Shown one piece after another: positions 25,091-32,423 of a stretch of DNA of 64,000 nt. Location of the stretch: contig JACPUU010000002.1 of assembly GCA_016192075.1 (NCBI GenBank), forward strand, positions 1 to 64,000, read 5' to 3'. Position 1 is the stretch's first letter, and each line of letters starts with the position of its first letter. Origin of the DNA: Bacteroidota bacterium (GTDB lineage Bacteria > Bacteroidota > Bacteroidia > Flavobacteriales_D > Crocinitomicaceae). The translations under genes and the position numbers were made by a program. The notes beneath the pieces are model-generated. The model saw nothing but the letters and a program-made list of their open reading frames with translations, had not been told where the DNA came from and made no database searches.

Positions 25091-25768
25091 TCAGAGGCTT
25101 TTTTGTAATTCCTCTATCCGCAATGCAATCAGGCGATTCATTTCAGACCGGTTTCGTAAAAAAAGATTGCGTTTTTTTTCACTCCGGTTAAAAGGGTCAC
25201 CTGCCAGTTCAAAGGCAATTAATTTCCGTTCCAGTGTAGGGTCAAGTTCGGTTACTTTCAGGTGAATGCTGCCATCAAGGCTTATTTTAGCTTCATATTG
25301 GGCAGGCAATGTCAGCAGCAAGGCCGTTTCGGTATCTGTCTGTTCCACCTCACCGGCGCCGTGTTCATCTATCGTACCTTTTAAATAACTGGCGTATGAT
25401 TCAAATGTAAAATCCGTATTGGTAGCAACTGATCTGAAATAGAGGTATCCGTTAGATAAAATACCTCCTTCAAACCGCGTTGAAAATTTATCAAAAGCAC
25501 CTTCGCCTTCTTTAACCCGGGTTACTTTAAGTTCAAACGAAGTATTACACATCAGCTGCATGTTCTGCTCATGTATTTTCTGATAAAAATCGTTGGATGT
25601 ACGCAGCTCTTCGATAATGGCGAGCTTTAAATTTTTGTAGGCCTGTTTCATGGCCAGTTTAGCCTCAGAGGCAAGGTGGTTTTCGGGTACACCTGAATCG
25701 CTCGCAACACGGTCAAAAGAAGCTTCACATGTTTTATATTCTTTTAGTAATTCAAGCAAATCGGTCAT
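25091..25768 (-). CDS. Protein of unknown function coupled to moeB
   Basis: This is a 225-residue soluble protein. The N-terminal third (about 1-75) is helical (MTDLLELLKEYKTCEASFDR); the middle is beta-rich; the C-terminus is basic (FNRSEKKRNLFLRNRSEMNR). No family is recognised. The start ATG at 25766-25768 overlaps the moeB stop by 4 nt; a longer frame to 25882 would run antiparallel through the rhodanese domain and is rejected. Its place as last gene of the molybdenum cofactor operon hints at a role there, but nothing in the protein shows it. Confidence 0.75.
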   Translation of the reverse strand: MTDLLELLKEYKTCEASFDRVASDSGVPENHLASEAKLAMKQAYKNLKLAIIEELRTSNDFYQKIHEQNMQLMCNTSFELKVTRVKEGEGAFDKFSTRFEGGILSNGYLYFRSVATNTDFTFESYASYLKGTIDEHGAGEVEQTDTETALLLTLPAQYEAKISLDGSIHLKVTELDPTLERKLIAFELAGDPFNRSEKKRNLFLRNRSEMNRLIALRIEELQKSL

Positions 25769-26862
25769 TCGTTCTCTGAAATAAAATTTAGGATGCCTCC
25801 TTTCAAATGTGCCACATCTCTGAAATGGTGTTTGATGCGTAAATAATCTACCGCTACGGTTGAACGGGTACCGTACTGGCATATCACCACAATTTTCTGA
25901 TCACGGGCCAGCATAGCAGTAGCGCGTTCAATTTCCTGCATGGGTACAGCAATCATGTTTTGGTAATCGAGTTTTGGGTCTTCCCATTCCTGCCGGATGT
26001 CAAAGATCTGCACTGCCTGGTCGCTGATAAGACGTTTTAATTCTTCACGGGTCACCGTATACTTTGTTTCTTCCTCCCCGCAAAAAAGCGCGTAATTGAA
26101 ATTCAGAATGGTATCTTTCGTTAACGCAGCAGCGTTAATCAGTGCTTCATTCCGCGTAAATGAAAACTGATGGGTTGCAGCTTTCAGTGAGTCATAAATT
26201 TCCAGTTTTCCTGAAAGGACATCACCGGTTCCGGTAATTATTTTAAGAACTTCATTTGCCTGTTTTGCCCCGATTATGCCGCATAAAACACCCATTACGC
26301 CTACTTCTTCGCAAGATGGTACAAAGTCAGGCGGTTGTGGAAAAAGGCAGCGGTAGGTTGGTCCGTTTTGGTAGTTGAATACGCTTACCTGGCCTTCTGT
26401 TTTAAAAATGGAACCGTAAACAAAGGGTTTATTAAGCAGCACGCAGCTATCATTGATCAGGTAGCGCGTTGTAAAATTATCAGTAGCATCTACTACCATA
26501 TCGTATTTCCCAATCAGCGTCAATGCCAGCTGTGCGTCCAGCTTTTTTGGAAAAGCCTCAACCGCTATAAACGGATTAATGATTTTCAGTTTTTCTTCAG
26601 CAGCAAATGCTTTGTTATTGCCAATGTCTTTATGTGTAAACAAAATCTGCCGGTGCAAATTTGTTTCATTAACGGTATCAAAATCCACAATTCCAATTTG
26701 CCCGACACCGGCTGCAGCCAGGTAATGTAAAACAGGGCAGCCCAAACCACCGGCGCCTATTACCAGTACGCTGGAAGCCTTTAGCTTTTCCTGGCCGGGC
26801 AGGCCCAGGTGATCCAGTTTTAGCTGGCGGCTGTAACGGTATTTTTCTTTTTCACTCAGCAT
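25765..26862 (-). CDS. moeB: MoeB/ThiF-type adenylyltransferase fused to rhodanese
   Basis: The enzyme adenylates the C-terminal Gly-Gly of MoaD so that sulfur can be added. It has 365 residues: an E1-like domain (about 1-245) with GAGGLGCPVL and the DFDTVNETNLHRQ segment, then a rhodanese domain (about 265-365) with the active-site loop CQYGTRS, which can carry the sulfur. The zinc cysteines of E. coli MoeB are largely missing: only YRC is seen where CxxC is expected, and the second CxxC is absent. It follows moaD by 3 nt, which supports a molybdopterin rather than thiamine role. Confidence 0.88.
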   Translation of the reverse strand: MLSEKEKYRYSRQLKLDHLGLPGQEKLKASSVLVIGAGGLGCPVLHYLAAAGVGQIGIVDFDTVNETNLHRQILFTHKDIGNNKAFAAEEKLKIINPFIAVEAFPKKLDAQLALTLIGKYDMVVDATDNFTTRYLINDSCVLLNKPFVYGSIFKTEGQVSVFNYQNGPTYRCLFPQPPDFVPSCEEVGVMGVLCGIIGAKQANEVLKIITGTGDVLSGKLEIYDSLKAATHQFSFTRNEALINAAALTKDTILNFNYALFCGEEETKYTVTREELKRLISDQAVQIFDIRQEWEDPKLDYQNMIAVPMQEIERATAMLARDQKIVVICQYGTRSTVAVDYLRIKHHFRDVAHLKGGILNFISENE

Positions 26863-26865
26863 CGT

Positions 26866-27105
26866 TTATCCTCCTGCAAAGGGTGGTAAAAAAGCAATTT
26901 CACTGGTAGTTTTAATCTCCAGTGAGGTATCGGCCAAAACCTGGTTAACGGCAATCCGGTAGTCTGTTTTTGCCAGCGCAGGGTATTCTGTTTCTTTCAT
27001 TTTCTTTAATTCAGAAACCAAAACCGGGCCCTCAAGTTCGAGTTTTTCATCTGCTTTTTGAAGCAGTTCTGCAATTTGTCCGAAATATTTAAACGTAATT
27101 GTCAT
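26866..27105 (-). CDS. moaD: Molybdopterin synthase sulfur carrier subunit
   Basis: This is a 79-residue ubiquitin-fold protein that ends in FLPPFAGG. The terminal Gly-Gly is the site of adenylation by MoeB and of thiocarboxylate formation. It delivers sulfur for the dithiolene of molybdopterin, together with MoaE, which is not in this window. It overlaps the mobA stop by 4 nt. Confidence 0.92.
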   Translation of the reverse strand: MTITFKYFGQIAELLQKADEKLELEGPVLVSELKKMKETEYPALAKTDYRIAVNQVLADTSLEIKTTSEIAFLPPFAGG

Positions 27106-27656
27106 AGGTCGGCCGGGGAATTAATATTACGAAAATTTTCCGGTAAAAAATTAGCCATGTCTACAATGCGAATGCTTAGCTCATCAAAAATACCGGTAAC
27201 CTTAAGCTGGTTTGCATGCAATTTGCGTTCAATAACGGGCAGGCATGATTTGCGGTAAACACCTACCAGCGGGTGCATTTTTCCGGCTGATTCTGAAATA
27301 GTGCAGTCATAACCGGTAGATGATTCAATCAAAAATTCCAGCACCCCTTCATGAATGAACGGAATGTCACAGGATAAAACCAGGTTGTATTCAGCCGTTG
27401 AATTTTTAAGTCCGGTATACAAACCCGCCAGCGGACCTTTTTCAAAAAAATCATCGGCATAAACCGGGTAACCAAACTGATTGTAGTCAGCGTTATTTGC
27501 AACAATCAAAATGGTGTCTGATATTTTTTTTGCTGTATCCAGTATAAATTGAACCATGGGTTTTCCATTCAGGGACATAAGCCCTTTGTCTTGCCCCATG
27601 CGCGAACTTTTGCCGCCTGCAAGCAAAATAATGCCGGTTTGTTGAAAAATAGCCAT
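27102..27656 (-). CDS. mobA: Molybdenum cofactor guanylyltransferase
   Basis: MobA joins GMP to molybdenum cofactor to make the guanine dinucleotide form used by DMSO-reductase-type enzymes. The 184-residue protein has the nucleotidyltransferase start LAGGKSSRMGQDKGL, the SCDIPF metal site and HPLVGVYR. Its presence implies a bis-MGD enzyme elsewhere in the genome. A near-consensus -7 box TATCTTTA (27671-27678) lies 14 nt upstream, so it may have its own promoter within the operon. Confidence 0.9.
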   Translation of the reverse strand: MAIFQQTGIILLAGGKSSRMGQDKGLMSLNGKPMVQFILDTAKKISDTILIVANNADYNQFGYPVYADDFFEKGPLAGLYTGLKNSTAEYNLVLSCDIPFIHEGVLEFLIESSTGYDCTISESAGKMHPLVGVYRKSCLPVIERKLHANQLKVTGIFDELSIRIVDMANFLPENFRNINSPADL

Positions 27657-27748
27657 TGGTATTCAGTATATAAAGATAATCAGAATCTGCGGTTTGTATA
27701 ACCCTTTTTCCAGGCTTTTACAACCTGTTTTTGCAAGGAGTTTCGGGT

Positions 27749-28501
27749 TTAACCAAAAAATAATTTGTAGGTGGCAATCAAAAGAACCGCTGCCAGCAGG
27801 TAACGTAAAGCCGCCGTATTCAATTTACTGCTGCCTAGGTATCCGCCTAAAAAGCCCCCCGCAGCGGCGCATGCAATCAGCAGGAGTATATGATCCTGAA
27901 TGATCAGTTTGTTTTCGGATACCTGACCCAGTAAACCCGCAGCGGAATTCACAAAAATGAAAAGGGCAGAAATACCCGCGGCCTCCCTGAGTGTTACCCA
28001 ACGTAAAAAAAGCAGTGCAGGGGTGAGCAAAATTCCGCCGCCAATACCTAACAGGCCTGATAAAAAGCCAATACCCGCACCCAGTGTCAGCGCAATTGGC
28101 AAATTGGGTGCGCGCAGCTGTTCATCTGGCTTTTGCCGCAGGTTAAAAACGCCGAGCAATTTCAAGACAGCCAGCAGTAAAAACACAGCCAATAGTTTTT
28201 TGAAAAGTGCATCTTCCACGTCCATTTTACCACCTAAATAAGCAGCCGGAATTGAAATAATACCTACTAACATGAAGACGTTAAAATTGAAATAATTCTT
28301 TCTGAAATAACTGACAAATGAAATGGCAGAAACACAAATGTTCAGAATCAGTGCCGTTGATTTCATTTCTTCATCAGGAAAACTGAAAAGAATCATCAGT
28401 GCCAGGTAGCCGCTTGCACCGCCGTGGCCAACAGCAGCATAGAGAAAAGCAACCAGGGGTAGCAAAAAATAAAACAGGGGTACCTGGTCAAATCCGGTCA
28501 T
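27749..28501 (-). CDS. TauE/SafE-family sulfite or organosulfur exporter
   Basis: This is a 250-residue protein with about eight membrane segments, with the family features GHGGASGYLAL near the N-terminus and a repeat of it at GIGFLSGLLGIGGGILLTP. Members export sulfite and related anions or take up sulfonates. It lies between moeA (7 nt gap) and mobA, so it is likely co-transcribed with cofactor genes. That suggests sulfite handling by a molybdoenzyme, but that is inference. Confidence 0.88.
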   Translation of the reverse strand: MTGFDQVPLFYFLLPLVAFLYAAVGHGGASGYLALMILFSFPDEEMKSTALILNICVSAISFVSYFRKNYFNFNVFMLVGIISIPAAYLGGKMDVEDALFKKLLAVFLLLAVLKLLGVFNLRQKPDEQLRAPNLPIALTLGAGIGFLSGLLGIGGGILLTPALLFLRWVTLREAAGISALFIFVNSAAGLLGQVSENKLIIQDHILLLIACAAAGGFLGGYLGSSKLNTAALRYLLAAVLLIATYKLFFG

Positions 28502-28508
28502 AGACTAA

Positions 28509-29681
28509 TCAAAAGAGATACACATCTACCAATGTATTTTCTGGAATTGTTTCAACAGATTCAGGTATATAAATCAACCCGTTTGCCAGCGCAAAAGAAT
28601 TCAGCATGGCTGAACTTTGTGAATCAGAAATTTTTACTGAAGTTTCACCGGCGTTGCTTTTTAGAAAATGGGCGAGTCCTGCTTTTTTCTGATATGTGGT
28701 GCTCAGTTTTCGTTTTACCTGCTGCAAACCTGAAAAATTTTTTCCGCTTAATTTATACAGTGCGGGTAGTACATAGATGTAAAGACAGGTAAGCGCAGAT
28801 GCCGGGTTGCCAGGCAGCGCGAAAATGAGTTTGCCGGTTTTTGTTCCAAAAAAAATGGGTTTGCCCGGCTTTTGTTTTACTTTGTAAAATTGCTGCTGAA
28901 CGTTCAGATTTTCCAATGCGGTTTTTACAAAATCATAATCACCTACAGAAATTCCGCCTGAAATTAAAATCACATCGTTTTTTGCAATTAGTTTTTCCAG
29001 CGCTTCGCGGGTAGATTTCAAATCATCTTTGACCTTTACCCGCTCGGGTTTTTCAAAATTGTAATTCTGGAGCACGGCACTAATCATGGCCGAATTGCTT
29101 TCATAAATTTGCCCGGGTTTAAGTTCACTGCCCGGTTTTACCAGTTCATTCCCCGTTGTCAGCAATCCGATTTTAGGCGTAGCAATGACATCAACCATTT
29201 CAATACCCAGTGTTGCCAGGTAACCAATTGCAGCGGGCCCAAGTAGTGTATCTTTGGGCAGAGCCAATTCTCCTTTTTTTATTTGTTCACCGGTTAGCCG
29301 GATATTTTGCCCCGGCTTAACGGGCGCCGTGAGTGTAAAGGTGCGTTCGGCACGATTAACAATTTCCTGCTGGGCAACCACGTTGGCAAAATCCGGCACT
29401 GCTGCGCCGGTAAATATGCGCACGGCATCACCCGGTTTTAAAATAAACGCTTCACCTGAACCTGCTGCTACTTCGCCAATTAGTGTATAGGTATGAATGG
29501 ATTCAGTGTAATTTAACGCATAACCATCCATGGCAGATTGTCTGAACGGCGGCATGTGAATGGGCGCAAAAATAGCACTGGCCAAAACCCGGTTCAGGGC
29601 ACTTTCCAGTGAAATGTGCTGCACAGGCAGCGACCTGCAATTTTCGGCAATAAGGGCCAGGGCTTCTTCAACGGTTACCAT
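28509..29681 (-). CDS. moeA: Molybdopterin molybdenumtransferase
   Basis: MoeA inserts molybdate into adenylated molybdopterin. The 390-residue length is normal. It shows PPFRQSAMDGYAL near the N-terminus, LTTGNELV, ISGGISVGDYDFVK in the central MoCF domain and LPGNPASALTC. It is the first gene of the leftward operon moeA-tauE-mobA-moaD-moeB-unknown. A -7 box lies only 4 nt before the ATG. Confidence 0.94.
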   Translation of the reverse strand: MVTVEEALALIAENCRSLPVQHISLESALNRVLASAIFAPIHMPPFRQSAMDGYALNYTESIHTYTLIGEVAAGSGEAFILKPGDAVRIFTGAAVPDFANVVAQQEIVNRAERTFTLTAPVKPGQNIRLTGEQIKKGELALPKDTLLGPAAIGYLATLGIEMVDVIATPKIGLLTTGNELVKPGSELKPGQIYESNSAMISAVLQNYNFEKPERVKVKDDLKSTREALEKLIAKNDVILISGGISVGDYDFVKTALENLNVQQQFYKVKQKPGKPIFFGTKTGKLIFALPGNPASALTCLYIYVLPALYKLSGKNFSGLQQVKRKLSTTYQKKAGLAHFLKSNAGETSVKISDSQSSAMLNSFALANGLIYIPESVETIPENTLVDVYLF

Positions 29682-29685
29682 ATTT

Positions 29686-29693
29686 CAAAGATA
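29686..29693 (-). promoter_or_regulatory. -7 promoter box TATCTTTG placed for leaderless moeA
   Basis: The minus strand reads TATCTTTGAAATATG, so an exact TAnnTTTG is followed 4 nt later by the start codon. A box centred at -7 puts the first transcribed base at about the A of ATG. Confidence 0.55.
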
Positions 29694-29752
29694 GGTTATT
29701 TGAAGGTTCAGCATGGTACCATGATTTATTTTGTGAACAGTGGTTTGCAGGT

Positions 29753-30964
29753 ATGGAAACGCAGCAGGCAATGCGCCCGGGCAGGTGTCACAGGCCTGGT
29801 TTTCAGATTGGATTTGTTAACAAAAACCAGGGCCGGAACTTTTCAACATGCTTGTTTCTGGGAGCTGGTTTTTCTACTTTTGAAGAAAGCCATTTCCCTA
29901 TCAATTCTGCTGAAAAAAATATCAAAGGCCGCGGTGCCCAGCACGAGGTAAAAAACCGGTTTCTGTCACAATCCTACGAACCCAACCAGGATTATGCAGA
30001 TTTTAATTTGCATGAGGCGGAACAAGAGGTAAAAACCACGTATACTGAAATTTTTCCAAAGACCATTGTCAACGCTGTTAAAAGCCCTGATATTAAGCTG
30101 GACTGGTCTATGAATCCGTACCAGGGGTGTGAGCATGGTTGTGTTTATTGTTATGCGCGTACCACCCATGAATATTGGGGACTTGGAGTTGGTCTTGATT
30201 TTGAACGCAAGATTTTTTACAAAAAAAATGCGGCGGCATTACTGCGTAAAACGTTTGATTCCAAATCATGGAAACCTGCGGCAATTATGACATCGGGAAA
30301 CACAGATTGCTATCAGCCCATTGAACGTAAATTAAAACTCACGCGTTCGCTGCTTGAGGTTTGCCTGGACTATAAAAATCCAATTGGTCTCATCACCAAA
30401 AACAGTTTAATTGAACGCGATCTGGATTTGCTGAAAGAACTGGCCAAAGATAATTTGGTTATGGTTGTGATCAGCCTTACGTCGCTTGATGAAGAACTTC
30501 GTTCAAAACTGGAACCGCGCACATCTACCGCAAAAAATAAATTGAAGACCATTGCATTGCTGCATGCGCATAACATACCTGTTCAAATTCTGATGGGACC
30601 CGTGATACCCGGTTTGAATTCGCACGAAATACCGGCTATTCTTGAAGCGGCTGCAAATGCAGGGGCTGATTGGGGCAGTTATACCATGGTTCGGTTAAAC
30701 GGGGCTATTGGTGAAATTTTTGAACGCTGGGTTGAAACCACGTTTCCGGATCGTGCTCAAAAAGTGCTCAACCAGATCAGGGAAGTAAACGGTGGGGCAT
30801 TGGGTAATACCATTGCAGGTAACCGCATGTCGGGCAATGGCAATGTGGCCGAAATTATTCATCAGCTTTTTTGTGTTCACCGGGCAAAATTTATGACCTA
30901 TAAAGAGCATCCTCTCAACACGTCACTTTTTAAAAGACCGAATGATCAGCTGACGTTATTTTGA
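29753..30964 (+). CDS. PA0069-family radical SAM protein
   Basis: This is a 403-residue iron-sulfur protein with the radical SAM motif CEHGCVYCYA (three Cys) and the family's N-terminal segment IKGRGAQHEVKNRF. The substrate is unknown; relatives include spore photoproduct lyase-type enzymes. The N-terminal 60 residues before IKGRGA look unlike the family and are rich in single-codon oddities, so translation may start further in than the ATG at 29753. It is divergent from moeA and converges with moaA. Confidence 0.87.
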   Translation: METQQAMRPGRCHRPGFQIGFVNKNQGRNFSTCLFLGAGFSTFEESHFPINSAEKNIKGRGAQHEVKNRFLSQSYEPNQDYADFNLHEAEQEVKTTYTEIFPKTIVNAVKSPDIKLDWSMNPYQGCEHGCVYCYARTTHEYWGLGVGLDFERKIFYKKNAAALLRKTFDSKSWKPAAIMTSGNTDCYQPIERKLKLTRSLLEVCLDYKNPIGLITKNSLIERDLDLLKELAKDNLVMVVISLTSLDEELRSKLEPRTSTAKNKLKTIALLHAHNIPVQILMGPVIPGLNSHEIPAILEAAANAGADWGSYTMVRLNGAIGEIFERWVETTFPDRAQKVLNQIREVNGGALGNTIAGNRMSGNGNVAEIIHQLFCVHRAKFMTYKEHPLNTSLFKRPNDQLTLF

Positions 30965-30997
30965 TTCAAAGGTGAATTTAGTTTGCGCAGCAGATTT

Positions 30998-31978
30998 CTA
31001 TCCGCCAATGCGAATCATGCTGCGGTTTTCAAATGTGAAACCGGCGTCGTCAAATTCTTTTAATCCGGCGCGCTCTTTGTGTTTGCCGGCAATGGATTTT
31101 TGAATCAATGACGTGACATCGTCTCCGTTTCGCAGCGCTTTTAACAGGTCTGTTTCATCGCCTGAAAACAGGCAGTTTTTTAATTTGCCGTCAGCGGTTA
31201 ACCGAATGCGGTTGCAGGTATCACAAAAAGGATTTGTAACAGACGAAATAATTCCAAAATCACCGGTGAAATTTTTAATTCTGAAATTGCGTGATGTGCT
31301 GTTGGCACCTTCAATGGCTTTTTCAATAAAAGATTCGCCGTAGTTATTTGTTACCCGGTCCAGAATGGTTTTGTACGAAACGGTTTTCGACCAATTCCAC
31401 TGATTGCCGTCAAAAGGCATAAATTCAATAAACCGGATGCTTATTTTTTTTTCACGGGTGAGTTCAATAAAATCAATCAGCTCATCGTCATTTTCTCCTT
31501 TCATCAGCACACAATTCAGTTTCACTTCAAAGTTGCGCCGCAGGGCTTCGTGGATATTGGTCTGTATCCGCTCAAAATAATTCCGGCGCGATATCCGGTT
31601 TACTTTTTCTTCAATCAATGAATCAAGGCTGATGTTGAGTGATTTTACGCCTGCCTTTTCCAGGTCATCAAAATACAGGTCCAGCAAAATACCATTGGTG
31701 GTTATGGAAATTTCAACCGGCAATTTTGAAAGTTGCTGCAGCAGTTCCCTGAAATTTTTTTTGATCAGCGGTTCACCACCGGTCAGGCGTATTTTGGTCA
31801 CACCCAACGCTACAAATTTTTTGGCAAGTTCCAGGGTTTCCTCCTGGGTCATAAATTCGGCACGGTCACGCAGTTGAATTCCTTCTTCAGGCATACAATA
31901 GGTACAGCGCAGGTTGCATCGCTCCGTAAGCGATATACGCAGGTATGTGTGCTTTCTGTTATGTGAATCAATCAGCAT
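30998..31978 (-). CDS. moaA: GTP 3',8-cyclase
   Basis: MoaA is a radical SAM enzyme that starts molybdopterin synthesis from GTP, with MoaC acting next. The 326-residue protein has the first cluster at C21, C25 and C28 (CNLRCTYC), a second cluster CDTCNRIRL followed by NCLF, and the conserved terminal Gly-Gly (RIGG) needed for catalysis. It is separated from the moeA operon by the radical SAM gene. A -7-like box TACCTTTA (31985-31992) lies 6 nt before the ATG. Confidence 0.96.
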   Translation of the reverse strand: MLIDSHNRKHTYLRISLTERCNLRCTYCMPEEGIQLRDRAEFMTQEETLELAKKFVALGVTKIRLTGGEPLIKKNFRELLQQLSKLPVEISITTNGILLDLYFDDLEKAGVKSLNISLDSLIEEKVNRISRRNYFERIQTNIHEALRRNFEVKLNCVLMKGENDDELIDFIELTREKKISIRFIEFMPFDGNQWNWSKTVSYKTILDRVTNNYGESFIEKAIEGANSTSRNFRIKNFTGDFGIISSVTNPFCDTCNRIRLTADGKLKNCLFSGDETDLLKALRNGDDVTSLIQKSIAGKHKERAGLKEFDDAGFTFENRSMIRIGG

Positions 31979-31984
31979 GTTGTG

Positions 31985-31992
31985 TAAAGGTA
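31985..31992 (-). promoter_or_regulatory. Near-consensus -7 box TACCTTTA for moaA
   Basis: It has one mismatch to TAnnTTTG, 6 nt before the moaA ATG, which gives a nearly leaderless transcript. Confidence 0.4.
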
Positions 31993-32000
31993 CAAATCAA

Positions 32001-32033
32001 AAAAAACGATCCGCCCACGGCGGATCGTTTTTC
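32001..32033 (-). terminator. Rho-independent terminator
   Basis: AAACGATCCGCC and GGCGGATCGTTT pair with a 3-nt loop. On the minus strand it follows the lipoprotein stop at 32034 immediately and ends in a T-run, insulating moaA. Confidence 0.9.
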
Positions 32034-32423
32034 TTATTCTATAATGGTATCAATCACTATGGGTTTAGATGGCAGCGTACACTGGCTGGGTCGCCTTGAA
32101 TCAGTATACGAGAATTCAATTTTTTTACCATCAACCCTATATTTTTCATCGAGCATTAATGGTTCAAGCAGTAGCTTTTCTCCATTACCCGCATCCAGTT
32201 CAATCATAAAACCGCAACCCTCGTGCTGGCTCATGTCGCGCACAATGCCCGTGTAATTCAATACAAAATTAACCGAGCCGTTTTGAGGCGTAACAAGCGT
32301 ATCATATTGTACCATTCCGGTTTCAGTAGCCGGGGCACTTGCGGTCTCAGCCTGTTTTCTGCTGTGACAGGCAGTTACCAGAACCAGGGCAGCAATATAT
32401 GCTATGACTGGCTTATCGCGCAA
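32034..32423 (-). CDS. Small lipoprotein of unknown function
   Basis: This is a 129-residue protein with a good lipoprotein signal (LVLVTAC, Cys at residue 19) and a small soluble domain with two conserved-looking Cys (HEGCGF and RPSQCTL). The function is unknown. Its start lies 11 nt inside the end of the T9SS cargo gene, so the two are probably co-translated; it uses the shared terminator. Confidence 0.78.
   Translation of the reverse strand: MRDKPVIAYIAALVLVTACHSRKQAETASAPATETGMVQYDTLVTPQNGSVNFVLNYTGIVRDMSQHEGCGFMIELDAGNGEKLLLEPLMLDEKYRVDGKKIEFSYTDSRRPSQCTLPSKPIVIDTIIE

Noticed and set aside
29616-29951. 111-residue frame overlapping moeA and the radical SAM gene
   Set aside because: It overlaps two supported genes in other frames and has no family features.
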